A stretch of 64,000 nucleotides of DNA from Punctularia strigosozonata HHB-11173 SS5 (Eukaryota; Basidiomycota; Agaricomycetes; Corticiales; Punctulariaceae). The notes under the pieces are model-generated. The model was given only the letters and a program-made list of their open reading frames with translations. It was not told where the DNA came from and searched no databases. Positions within the stretch are counted from its first letter, which is position 1. Every line of letters begins with the position of its first letter. The stretch lies in NCBI RefSeq assembly GCF_000264995.1, contig NW_006767438.1, forward strand, positions 62,001-126,000, written 5' to 3'. Below are positions 10,704 through 22,863 of this stretch, piece by piece. The position numbers were made by a program, and so were the translations under genes.

Positions 10704-13700
10704 ATCACTCGCGCCAGCATTATATATTTATAGCTTTATTTATGTTTTTTATCATCGGTGGCAGGCCTAATCCCCCGCAGTGTATTACAGTAGTTGACTC
10801 TTGGAAGACGAAGAAGGCATGTAATGATATGCTGAACACGCGATACTTCTTTTTTTGTTTTATACACGCAATGGAGACGTGGAATGGACTTCGCAAGGCA
10901 ATGTCGGCGCTGCCATGTCCGCCGAGAGCGGAACAGCCGTGGCAATTCATAACGTATCCTCGACAAATGTCCTGAGGCATGAGAGTCGAGCAGCAGTCAG
11001 CGCAGCGCCCATGGCAATAGATACAGGTCGGTAAGTATCGGCGCCACGGTTAACTGATAGTATAGGCTTTTCAGGCTAAAAGCGAGGCAGATCCTCGCAC
11101 GCGGGGGAGATTGAGTGGTTTGGGACCCCTCTCGCGGGAGCAGACCGCCCATGGCAGTAATGTATCTTCCTCGTGCGGAAGCATCCGCTGCGCGCGCAGG
11201 CGGCAGGGCGCAGGCAACCCCATATCGATGACCGCCCGGGTGTGCAGCTCGTCGCCGGTTCGCTGCCAACGGCGGAGACAGAAAGGACGTATGAGTGTTT
11301 GGAAGAACTACGGTGACGGCCACAGGAGTAAGATACGCCGACAACGGAGTGCCACGACAGCGCCAGCTCTCGTCGCGATGAGTCAGACGATCGAGGGAGA
11401 TCCCATGAGGCAAAAACAACACGGCGGGCTAGATCGTCCGTCGGTGGTGGAGGATGAGCGCTGAGCGCTGAAGATCGGGATGGAGGCAGAACCGGCTAGA
11501 ACGTCCAACAGAATGGGACAGCAAGTCCCAGAAAGATTGTTGTATTATGAGATTCTACGCCTCCATCGCGCCGATGGCTTCAGTGGTAGCGATCGACCAG
11601 CGCAGCGGTGGGCGGGGTATAACCATCGTCCGGCCAGTCGACGTTGCGTCAGGTTAAGCTTGACGAGGATCCAAGGCGGGAATGAGTGGAGCTGTGCGAT
11701 TTTCGTTATGAATACTCACCGCGTCGCGATAAGGTAATCCATGCGACCGACGCTGGCCGACTTTGGCGGTCTGCCGACTTACGTTCCTGCTCGCGAGCAG
11801 AACGAGGACCCCGTAGAGCATGAACGACCCTGCCTTGGCCTCTCTCGTAGCGCCAAGAGACTCTCCATCGCAGATTCGTCACCACAGTCGACAGCACGTC
11901 AGCGCGCAGGCAGCAAGGATGCATACTTACGTCGCCCCTACCGCGCGCGATACGCCCCAAGACGCCACGCACCGCTTGCGCGACGACGTACATAACGCAA
12001 CGGCGCTATTAGCTGACTGCAATGGAACCGCCGGAGGACCGATACGCTCCGTGACTGAACGTCCGCAGCGGTCGCAATTCGAAAAACCCTCGCCGCCGGG
12101 TAACAGAGATCGCGACCAGGATCTCTTCTCAGATTATGCGGAGGAAACGCAAGCTTTTTCTGCCGATGTACCCCGTCGCTGTTGCGTCGGATCCAGGGTG
12201 GGATCGCAGCACCGAGCGAGGATATACGTACGGCGACTTGAGTCAGACAGAAGAGAGCGCTCAGCCCAAGGTCGGGTGAGGCGAGCGCGAAGCCGGCGGT
12301 GCGGCGGCGCGACGGCCGTCTGGACAGGCTCCTATGACGATGCGGGCTCATGGGCATCGGCAGAGAGGGAGCTTCGTTCGAGATGTACGAAAGGGATAGG
12401 CTTGGCGGAGACACATGACAAATGGGCATAAGTGCGCGCGGCGGAAGGTGAGTATAGATAGGGAAGGAAGGCTTACTTCCGGATGCCGCAGGGATCTGGC
12501 TTCGCGCGCGTGGTCCGAGAACCCCCAACGCCCTAAATAAGGAGACTTCGTTCGCGCATTATTGGAACGAAGTCCGAAGCCCTGAGCATTTGAGCTCTGA
12601 GATCACGGTGGGCGAATCGCTGCCCAGGGCGGTGGTGGTGGATTATCCTTCAGAAAAAGACGAGGGGAGACGATCGAGAGCTCTGGGATCCAAACGGATG
12701 GCGGCTCTGCTGGGACCCCATAGCACCAGACTCGATACATGCCGGTGATCTGTGTTGAACGAGGGACATTCGTGATAATACCCCGGAACCGGAGCTATGA
12801 CGAGGCGCAGATGCAGAGAGATAGGCAACCTACGAATTGGCTAGGGATCGCATCGGCATTTGTTCACCGTCGGGCATCCGGATTGTATAGAGTCACCGTA
12901 GAGCGTGCGGTGGTGTTGTCACTCCGACTCTGCTTTAGAGCGCTGGTCCAATATATTTGCCAAGGAAACGGACGTGAAATACGAACATACGCACGCAGCA
13001 AGGCGACCCACGACAGCATATCGTAGCATCGCGGGATCTCTGCTTGAACGCAACGGAATCCCGGCCCGGGCTTCGCGGGTGCAGAAGTCGTAATTATCAG
13101 TATACCGTCCTATCGCGCCGCGCGAGTTGGGTAATTTCAGCTCGCGGGGCTAGAACTCGGCGGGCTTCGTCGCTCCTTATTCGGTGCGGTCATGGGAGTC
13201 AGAAGATATAGCAGAGGAAGCGTAAGGGGCAAGGTGGGTTCCTCTTACCGCAATTCAGATCGCAGTATGAATTGGCCATGACGAGAAGCCCAGAAGCCTC
13301 GAGCGCCTTGCCCTTCCTTCGCCGGCGTACCTTTTACGGCCGTTCGCGCACGAATGGAAAACGGGATTTTGTGCGTCGGTGGGTGGGGGCGGCTTAGATG
13401 GTACGCCGACGCGGGCGCGATCGAGCGTGGTGGTATCATGTCGTACTCGTCAAAGACGGCCTATCCGTTGCCTGCGTATAACGTGCCGTCGCGATTCAAC
13501 GCAGGGAAAAGCACGTCGACCCTGAGAGTCTCTGGAGCCTGAAGTGGCAGCGCGACTTCCGGAGTCGAAGAAGGCTCGTATGTCGATGATTCAATCATGA
13601 CGCTTTGGGCACTTCGCGGCGTGCGTTTGCAGTAAGAAAGATGGTGAACGGGGGCATAATGCCCTATCTGGTGGCGTCTTGTTGTAACCCACGCATATTG

Positions 13701-14755
13701 CGGCTCTCTAAACAGGGTGCGCGCGCGGATCGACCGCCGGTCGATCTGGTTTCCGCGCCGTGAGGGGCGCAAGGCGAGGAAAGACAGTTGCGGGGTCTCT
13801 TTCTCTCTTCTCGTCGCGTTCACCGAGGTGCCGATCGGGATACGCAGGGTCGACAAGGAGCAGCACGCTGGATACGGTTTGGGTTTTGCCTTCGTGTACC
13901 ACAAGATCTACTGCGTGCAATCTCGTCGGCCAGAGCGTGGGGGCGGGTCGATATTGCGCGAGTGAATACGTAGCTTTGGTGCTCGTGATCTGGGGCGCGA
14001 ATACGTAACGCGATTTGTATTTCGGACAGCTATCATGCCGTCGTTCTCATGACGGGGTCGGACGCAGCCGTCGAAGAACAAACTCGGTTAGGCAGACTTA
14101 CCGCCGAGGTCCGTGTTGAGCGTAGCGCGCGGGTACGTATGACTCCCATCGGGTGCTTTCGCGGAAACGCATCAGAGAACATACGCATACGCGACTTCCG
14201 TAACAGGTCCCGCGAGGAAGCAGTAATGGTACGGGGCTGAGCGGTTGGGGGATCTCTGGGGCCACGCCGACTATCACAGACGTTGTTTGATGATCTTGGG
14301 TTGCACACGGCTCGACGGACTCAGGAAGTTCGATGGGGCGATGCGGTAATTGGGACCGTGCGATTCGCCCGCGAAGGCAGACGTTATCAACGTGGCGGTG
14401 ACGGGTTCGGTGGGCGATGGAGCTGTCCGGGGTCCCGGGGCGCGCGGCTGCTCTGTTGGGATCAGCCAAGGCCCGGTAGGGCCGCAGCTTGCGCTATCGT
14501 CCGTCCGGGATGTGCGCCAGAGGCGGGGGTCGGGCGAGAGGCGCTATCGAGCAGTGCGATCTCCATGGCAAATAGCGGACCCACGTGGACCCGGCCCCGA
14601 GAACCACCACCATCCAAGGCACACACCACTTCGCCCACCGGCGAGTCCAATAACCAGCCGGCCATGGTACATATGAGGGCCCTCCTCCTCCGTCTGCCCA
14701 GCACGCCGACTGCCTCAACTGCAGCCCAATCTTTCCGTCCTCCTATCAACCAGAC
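10704..14755. other. 4-kb stretch without a resolved gene
   Basis: No frame holds a convincing long exon. On the minus strand between about 11.7 and 12.5 kb there are several strong donor-like sites (GTAAGC, GTACGTATAT, GTAAGTATG, GTAAGTCGG, GTGAGTATT), and a short hydrophobic piece SFMLYGVLVLLASRN at about 11.8 kb ends exactly at one of them. This could be an intron-rich membrane protein gene with short exons, a decayed gene, or chance. I could not join the pieces. The right end holds the promoter of the synthetase at 14756. Confidence 0.35.
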
Positions 14756-17700
14756 ATGGCCCACGCTGCCACCCTCCCCGACCTCCTCCGCACCCGCGCC
14801 CGCGCGTCCACCAACTACATCGGCTTCCTCGCACCCGGCGACGCGCCCTCGACCACCCTCTCCTACGCCGACCTCTTCGCGCGTGCCGAGCGCTATGCTC
14901 GTGGCCTGCTCGCCTCCGGCCTCCAGCCGCATGCCTCCGACGTCGTGCTCGGTGTCTTCGAGGACCACGAGAGCTACGTCCTCCTCTTCTGGGGCTGCTG
15001 TCTCGGTCAGTGCAAACTTTGCTGCTCTCGTTCAACTCGCCCGTCTGCTGACGCCGCTGCTTCTCAGCTGGCATCCCATTCTGCCCGCTCGCTGCGCTGC
15101 ACCCGGATCCCAAGCGCCAGGCGGACCTTTTCGCGCATCTCCAGTCGCTCTTTGACGGCCCGCTGCTCGTCACCTCGCCCGCCCTCGCGGAGACGGTGAA
15201 CGCGCTCGCACCGACGCTTAAAATCAGCACCCTCGCCCAGCTCGACGCGAGCGAGGACGCCGCACCGCTCCCCGCGAGCTCGCCTTCGGCCGAGGAGCCC
15301 GTCTGCTACGTCCTGACGTCAGGTAAACGCGCCTTTCGTTCCCGAGGTCCGAACCGTTCGCTCACGGAACATCCCCCGCAGGCTCGACGGGCAAGCCCAA
15401 GGCCGTCTCCCTCAGGCACTCGCAGATCCTCGCCGCCTGCGCCGGCAAGAGCGCGCACCACGGCACCTCCGCCTCCTCGCGGTTCCTCAACTGGATCGCG
15501 TTCGACCACGTCGCGTCCATCACCGAGATCCACGTGCATGCCCTCCTCGTCGACGCCGTGCAGTATCACATCTCGCCGACGGCCATCATCGTCGACCCCA
15601 AGTCGCTCCTCGACCTCTGCTCCAAGCTCGAGATCACCTACTCCTTCGCGCCCAACTTCCTCATGGCCCGCATCCTCAAGGACGACGCGATCGCGCCCCT
15701 ACCGCCGTCGCTCGACCTGTCGCGTCTGTCGGCGTTTATCTCCGGTGGCGAGTCCGTCCCGATGCCTGTTGGCGTCGCGTTCGCGGATTTGCTCGAGCGC
15801 TTTGGAGCCAAGCGGAACGTCCTCCGCGCCGGCTTTGGCATGAGCGAGACCTGCGTAAGTACCCGGCGAGCAGCAAACGTCCCCAGGAGGTTTATTGATC
15901 TATTGGCAATCACAGGCCGGCTCTATCTACGACACGACGGATATCCCGCGCACGGTCGACCCTGCAGGCCCCGCCTACCTCAACCTTGGCACCTGCGTCC
16001 CGGGCATGTCGATGCGCGTCGTCTCCGCCACCGGCGGGCTTTGCGCTCCTGGCGAACCCGGCCAGCTGCACGTATCCGGCGCCAACGTCTTCACGCACTA
16101 CGTTCGCAACCCCTCCGCGACTTCCGAGGCGTTCACTCCGGACGGCTGGTTCGTCACTGGCGACCTTGGCTACCTCGACGTCTCGGGCCACCTGCACATG
16201 CTCGGCCGCGACAAGGAACTCGTCAACATCAACGGCGCCAAGGTGTCTTCCAAAGACGTCGAGACTTACCTCGATGACGCGAACCTGCCCGGCGGCGCGC
16301 CCGACAACCTGACCGCCGCGCCCGTGCGCATCCCCGGCGCGGACACCGAGACCTACCTCATCTTCTACAAGCGCGACCTGGCCGCGGACGAGGACCTGTC
16401 CCCGATACGCGCTCTGAACGACGCGATCCGCGACGCGTGCACGGTGCTCATCTCCGCCGCGCCGCACGCGGTGCTCCCGCTCCCGTCCTCGAGCTTCGTC
16501 GCCACCGCGCTCGGCAAGGTCTCCCGCGCGCAGCTCGCCAACGCCTACCTCCGCGGTGACTACGCCGCGATCGAGGATAAGTTCAAGGCGGCGGCCGAGG
16601 CCGGCGAGGCGCTCGACCTGACGGACCCGATCCAGGTGCTCGTGCGCGACGCGGTCGTGGACGTGCTCGAGCTCTCCCCCGGCGAGATCACGCACGCGAC
16701 GAACCTGTTCGACACCGGCGCGAGCTCGATGCACCTCATGCGGCTCAAGAAGGTCGTCGAAGAGCGGATGGAGATGCACGAGATCCCGACGATCGAGCTC
16801 CTCCGCCGGCCGCGCGTCGGCGCGCTCTGCGCCTTCCTCGCCTCGCTCCGCGACGAGCGCGCGGCCCACCCGCGCGAGGCGCACGTCTACCAGCCGCTCG
16901 TCTGCCTCGAGGCACAGGGCTCGAAGCCGCCGGTGTTCCTGATCCACCCCGGCGTGGGCGAGATCCTCGTGTTCCTCAACATGGCGCACCGGCTTCAGGA
17001 CGACCGCCCGGTGTACGCGATCCGCGCCAAGGGCTTCGACTACGACGACCAGCCGTTCAAGACGCTGGACGAGACCGTCGCCGTGTACGCGGACGCGATC
17101 GAGAAGGCGTACCCGGCGGGCCCTTACTACGTCGCGGGCTACAGCTACGGCGGCGCGATCGCGTTCCGGATCGCGCAGCGGCTCGAGGCGAAGGGCAAGA
17201 AGGTGGAATGGCTCGGTATCCTCAATCTGCCGCCGCACATCCAGTTCCGGATGCACGAGCTGTCGTGGACGGAGGTGCTGTTCAACGTCGCGATGTTCCT
17301 CTCCCTCTTCCCGCCGCAGGCCATCCCGGCGACGAAGGCCGAGTTCCGGACGGCGTTCCCGGGGATCGCCGGGGGAGACGCCGAGCCGTCGGACCCGCTG
17401 TCTCCGATCACGTGGCTGCTGTCGCGCGCGGACCAGGCCCGGCTGGCGGAGCTCGATCTGCAATTAGGGGCGTTCACGCGGTGGATCAAGGTCGCTTACG
17501 AAATCAACCGGACGGGACGCGAGTTCCTGCCATCAGGCAAGGTCGCGGGGGCCCTGACGACCGTGTTCTGCGCGGTCCCGCTCGAGAGCATGGGCACCCG
17601 CGAGGAGTATAAGAACGACAGGCTATCGCAGTGGGTCGACTTCACCGGCCCCCACTTTGAGCTCATCGACGTCGACGGCGAACACTACACCATGCTTTCC

Positions 17701-19052
17701 AAGGAGAACTCTGCCAGCTTTGCCGACAAGATGCGCGACGCGATGCACCGCGCCGAGGACGTCGCGAGCAAGCCTGCTGCTGCTCCCGTCATCGCCGAGA
17801 AGAAAAACTTTGACGAGGTGCCCGTGATCGACTTTTCGCTCGCCGAGAGCGATCCCGCCAAGTACTACGAGCAGCTCCGCTTCGCGCTCGAGGACGTTGG
17901 CTTTCTGGTACGCGCCCGTCGCTGCTCTGCGTAATTGCAGTCACGGGAACGCTGACGATGAACCGCGCAGGTGTTCTCAAACATCCCCGGCTTCGAGCAC
18001 GAGTTCCAGACCGAGGTGTTCGACGTCGCCCGCAAGGTGATGAGCAAGCCCCAGGAATGGAAGGACTCGCTCAGCACGGCCAACTCGTACTCGCTGCGCG
18101 GCTACTTCCGCGCCGACTCGCTCCCCGGCGTCCACAAGGTTCGGGCGATCTGATTTCCTATCTCGGTCTTTCGAATCGGCATCCTAATATGGACATTTGC
18201 AGGCGTACGCGGAGGCATACCGATTCGGTGCCGACTTGCCCGCTCCTGGCGAGGAAGCCCCGTTCTGGCTCAAGCTCCACGAAGGTATGGGTCCCACTCA
18301 TGCGCAGCTCACCATCCGCAAACCACTGATGGCCGGATCCAGGCCCGAACCAGTGGCCCAAGGAGGAAGACGTGCCCCACTTCCGCGAGCGGATGAACGC
18401 CCTCTTCGACCGCTACCACAAGCTCAACATGGACCTCAACCGGCACATCTGCAACCTCCTCGGCCTGCACGAGACCGGCCTCGACGAGTTCTTCCCCGCG
18501 CCGACGCCCGAGTTCAACTCCGCCATCTGGCACTACTTTGCCTGCACCCCCGAGATCCTCGCCGACGCCAAGGCCAAGGACGGCTTCGTCCAGGGCATGC
18601 ACGAGCACCGTGACCCCTCGACGTTCGTCACTTGCCTCATCCAGTCCCGCCCCGGCCTCCAGGTCCAGAACCACCAGGGCGCCTGGATCGACGTCCCCAT
18701 GGTCAAGGGCGGCGTCGTCTGCAACATCGGCATGCAGCTCATGAAGCTCACCGGCGGCAAGCTCGTCGCCACCACCCACCGCGTCAACACGCTCAAGATC
18801 GACGAGGACCGGTTCACGATCCCCTACGTGCTCTCCACCAAGCTCGAGAAGGAGATCGTGCCCCTCCCCCAGTTCGCCAACCCGGAGGCGGCCAAGGCCC
18901 ACATCGTCACCAACCAGAAGATCATCGCGCTCCAGGGCATCAAGGACCCGCTCCTCCGCAGCGGCTACGCCCGCCTCAGCCTCATGCCCGCCGCCGCTTC
19001 GCGCCTCTACCCCAAGGAGTTTGAGGAGGCCCACCAGCTCGGCATCGTCTAG
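14756..19052 (+). CDS. NRPS-like A-T-TE synthetase fused to a 2OG-Fe(II) dioxygenase
   Basis: A-T-TE synthetases of basidiomycetes activate aryl-pyruvates and join two of them into terphenylquinones such as atromentin or polyporic acid. Seven exons (14756-15005, 15068-15322, 15382-15854, 15916-17907, 17971-18138, 18203-18284, 18343-19052) give 1309 residues. Adenylation domain: TSGSTGKPKA at 167-176, GFGMSETC to 326, and GKVSR with K527. Thiolation domain: LFDTGASSMHLM with the likely phosphopantetheine serine S597. Thioesterase: GYSYGG with S736 and a downstream GEHYTM histidine, H916. From about 956 an isopenicillin-N-synthase-like domain begins (VPVIDFSLAESDPAKYYEQL) with an H1162-x-D1164, H1219 iron triad and R1230. 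The Psilocybe cubensis polyporic acid synthetase PpaA1 is reported to have a similar but inactive dioxygenase tail; here the metal ligands look intact. Substrate is not deduced. Confidence 0.92.
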
Positions 19053-19533
19053 ACGTCCCGCCCATCCTTAAACGTCCACGGTGGCGTTGTATCTATTCCA
19101 AATCTACCATGTTGTCTTGTATGCTCGGAAATTGCTGTATCCTATTAGAGTGCTTGTACATATACGCTGTATAACGGATCTTGCTACTGAAATCAATTGG
19201 GTTACGTGATTCATCAATGAACTCCGAATGCATTATAGAACGAACGATGACGCAGTTCGGTTTCACCGTAATACGATTCATTGCCGATTCCGACGGTTTG
19301 CCTGAATGTATACATAACGAAACGATGCCGTTGTATACGTAGTCGTGTTCCATCTCAGTGTTAATCGAGACGGGCGATGTCCGTCGTAACACCGTCAATT
19401 CAATATACAGCCAGTTGACTTCCAGGGTAGCGCCTTCAATCGAGTCAGAGTTGTGGATTCTATCACTGCAACGTTTGGTATGGTACATAATGGGGTGACG
19501 TTATGATACATTTGAATTGTGCACCTAGGACCA
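19053..19533. other. 3' region between convergent genes
   Basis: This AT-richer stretch separates the stop codons of the synthetase and TRL1. It should hold both polyadenylation regions. No gene is visible. Confidence 0.5.
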
Positions 19534-22044
19534 TTAGAAGAGACCCTTGAGTCTCCCTTTGACAAACACCTTATCCAACGGAACGGCATTGACATCGGAG
19601 TCGCCGTTCCGCCACCGTTGTACTAGATCCTTCGCCTCCACCGGATTGACGTCCTTATCGCGTGTGCCGACGGTGATATGCAGCCGGCCCGCGACCTCCT
19701 TCGGTAGCTTGACCAAGAACGCCACGCCCTCCTCGTACGGATCCGGCACGTCCTTGGACACCGCGAGGTCTTCCACTGTGAGCGCCATTACGCGGTCGTC
19801 CCAAACAAGGTGGCCGAGCCGGAACGAGAACAGCGGCGGCTTTGTCGACGCGTGTAGTGTCGTACACCGACCCCATAGGTCCTTCTCGTGCGGGAGAGAT
19901 TTGGAGTGCACGATCGTGACATGCGGCCGCTTGGCGACGCGCTTCTGCTCGACGAGCTTGTCCCAGAACGCCCTGCCTTCCGCCGACACCTCCGCGCGCA
20001 CGATCGCGTCATCCACGACCTTTTCCACGTCCATCTCCGGCAACAGCCCAAAGTATCGCGGCGTCGAGGCGTCCTTCTTCCCCTTGTTCTTGTCGGGGTG
20101 CTTCACCGTCGGCGCGTACCCACGCGCGACTGTGAGGGCCTCCGCAATTCTGTCGTCGCTAGGAGGCGGTACGCCGAGCACGCGCACGCAGCCGTCGACA
20201 GCGCGGCGGAGCGCCTGCTCCGGGGTATCTTCCAGGCTCATCTCGATCGACACGTCGACCTCGTCATCCCCGAGCTCCTCGGAGCGCTCGAGGAACTGCC
20301 AGAGCACGTCTTCGTGCGCGCGCGCGAGCGGGTCTCCGCGCAGGCTCTGGTGGTTGTCTCCCCGCGCCAGGACGCGGTCGCCGCAGATGCGGTGGATCGT
20401 CGACGGCGGCTGGTCCAGCGCCCAGTTGAGCGCCATGAGCCGCACGGGCGGCTGCATGTGCTTTGTCGCGTCCCGGAGCGCAGTGCGGTGCATGCGCAGG
20501 TGGTTGTTTCTGTTTGATCATGAAAAAAATGCGTCGTCAACATGTGGACGGGAGGAGGCTCACTTGTCCGCGATGACGACGTCGTGGGTGCGCAGCAGAT
20601 TAACCACGTTCTTGACGAACGTCTGGCCCGCCTTTTTGCCCTGCACGTCGTCGCTCTGCGTGTGCCCGAAGCCAAACAGGTGCGAAAGCGCGACGGCGAT
20701 GCATGTTTTCCCGCATCCAGGTATTGCAACCGGCACAATGATCGTCTTCCCGAACTCCTTCTTCTCCTCCCTGTCATTCAGCCCGGCATCCGCGACCATC
20801 CGCGTAACCTCCTCCACCGCCGCCTCGCCCTTCTCGCTTTTCAAGTAGCGCAAGAACCGCTGACGGGTGGCAACGATACCCTTGTTGTTCTGGTATTCCT
20901 TGAACGCCGCCGGGTCCCTCTTGATCTCCTCCCGCACCCAGCGCACGTAAGCCTTCGTCTCCGCGCGCTTCATCTTCGACTTGGGTGGCTCCTTCCCGGC
21001 GAGGATCGCTCTCGTCACCTCGCGCCAGTCACGGTACATCATGTACGGCTCGTCGAATTTGACCTTGAAGAAGAAGGACGAGCCGGGCTCGTACGGCGAC
21101 CGGTCGCGCGTCGTGCGCCCGTCAGTGGGTGGCTCGGTGACGTGCGTCCGGACGACGAAGCCCTCGAGCGGCTCGCCGTTCCAAGACCCGGTCTTGCCGA
21201 TCTCGTCCGTGAACGCTTTCACGTCCGGGATGGAGCGCAGCACGGTGGACTTCGTCGGGATGAACCCCCATTCGTGCGCGAACTTTTCGACGGTCTCGGG
21301 CTGCTCGGTCTTAAAGTGCCGCGAGTTGGCGTTGAGGCCGTGAAGGTGTAATCCGGTGACTTCTGGACCGTAGGGGAGGACGTGCTCTTCGAAGGAGTCG
21401 TCGCAGAGCTGAGGGGCGGTGTCAGTGTGGGTGCACGCGAAACCCGATAAACAGGCGCACCTCTGCTACCGCAGTCCAGTTCTTCTCCCAGAGAGTTCGC
21501 GCGAGTTCCTCGGGCGCTTTGCCCTTCGACGCAAGGTGCTTATGTAGCCACTGTTCGCCGACTTTTGCGTGTGGCGAATCAACCGAGTGCTTGGACGTGA
21601 CGAGCAGCTTGTCTGCGGTGAGGGCGGCAATGAAGATGATGCATCCATTGGACTTGAGGGTGAGCGTGTAAGGCGAACCTGTATGCCTCTCGAGCGCAGT
21701 CCACTGTCAGTCGAGTCAGTTGATCCGAGTAGAAGGTCGCGTGCACAGCTACACACCGTGTTCCACGGGACCTCGCCGATGTTGAAGAACTTGTCGTATC
21801 CTCTGGCGACGATCTTGTACTTGTCCCCGATTTGACGCGTAAACAACCCGCGGGCAAGTGTCGGGAACGGGCTGGGAATGTCGTAGTATTTGAACTCGTT
21901 CATCTTCCAGCTGCTGATTTTGATCGTCGGGTCTGCGGGGGCCGGGTGTTCGGACGCGCGCACGAGCTTTCTGTTCTTATTCGAGAGCGCGTACAGATCC
22001 AAGACGAGCTGCGAGTCCTCTTCCGAGATGTGGGAGGCAGCCAT
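19534..22044 (-). CDS. TRL1: tRNA ligase with ligase, kinase and phosphodiesterase domains
   Basis: Fungal Trl1 heals and seals tRNA halves after intron removal and also joins HAC1-type mRNA in the unfolded protein response. Four exons (22044-21757, 21703-21461, 21408-20564, 20509-19534) give 783 residues. Ligase domain: LKSNGC holds the expected AMP-accepting lysine (K113), and LEGFVVRTH and FFFKVKF are later nucleotidyltransferase motifs. The kinase P-loop IPGCGKT lies near residue 407, with QSDDV after it. The phosphodiesterase part has the paired H-x-T motifs HVTIVHS and HITVGT near residues 655 and 736. All three domains look complete. I chose the start MAASHISEED; the frame stays open for about 90 codons upstream and contains a basic, S/T/L-rich stretch. 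Confidence 0.95.
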
Positions 22045-22863
22045 GGTCGTCACTAGTCGTCGTGGCAGGCTAGTCACGGTGGGTCGTAAGAGCGGGCGCA
22101 AGCCCAGTAAGCTTGTAGTACGGACTGTTATGGTGATAGTCGTGCTCTCGAGCTGAGGCGAGCGAGGGGGTTGTGTATGTTTTTGTGGTTTGTCGTAGAT
22201 GAAGACATGATCACTGAGTCGCGTATGCAGCGTGGCGGCACCGGAAGTCGAATCATCCGACGGAGTCTGTATCTTCAGTATCCGATTTGAGGACCGGTGA
22301 AGGGCTTTGCGTCCAACCACGGTGACCCACCACTCTCCGGACGCTACAAATCTATGCTATACCCAAATATCTGCAGCAACATTTCCCGTCAACAACAGGC
22401 GAAACCCACTGAGACTTGCATATGGGAAAGTGGCGACATCGTTGACTACTTTGCGGCGAACGCAGACCGACTCTGGAGCGGGTATATTCATCATCAACCT
22501 CAGAAGCCGCACTCGGTGGATATTCCAACGACCCAATCATGATGTAAACCTTGCAGAGCTGAACGCATACCACCTATTCCCATATCCTTTGCTTCCGCCG
22601 AGTTAAGCTGCTTCACGACGACCGGCGACCATCACTAGTCCTGTGAAATCGGAGAGGGCTGTGATTCGGGCCCGGGCTATTCTTTACTGGAATGCACGAC
22701 TGCGCTGCGATGCTATTCCCCTTCCGTCGGTACTGCATTGGAACGACTGTTGGAAGGCGTTACCTGCTCTTTTGCATTCTTCGGACTCTGCGGTCCAGCG
22801 GCTGGCCGCCTTACATTCTTCGTCTGCTTTTATTATACTCGCTTTTTTTTCCGTTTGCGCTAT
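22045..22863. promoter_or_regulatory. divergent promoter region, TRL1 and DUF3433 gene
   Basis: The two flanking genes are transcribed away from each other. The only notable coding potential is the open extension of the TRL1 frame up to about 22320. TATATGGAGGAG sits directly at the right-hand start codon, so the promoter of that gene lies to its left. Confidence 0.4.

Noticed and set aside
15910-17463. 517-codon open frame on the minus strand across the synthetase
   Set aside because: It is antisense to the adenylation, thiolation and thioesterase domains, rich in R, E, D and V as expected from the complement of GC-rich codons, and has no motif.
19547-20848. 433-codon open frame on the plus strand
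   Set aside because: It is antisense to the last exons of TRL1, S/T/R-rich, and without any domain.
22044-22320. Upstream ATG at 22320 as the TRL1 start
   Set aside because: The first 60 extra residues have no family match and the ligase domain starts right after MAASHIS. I keep the shorter start and list the extension only as a finding.
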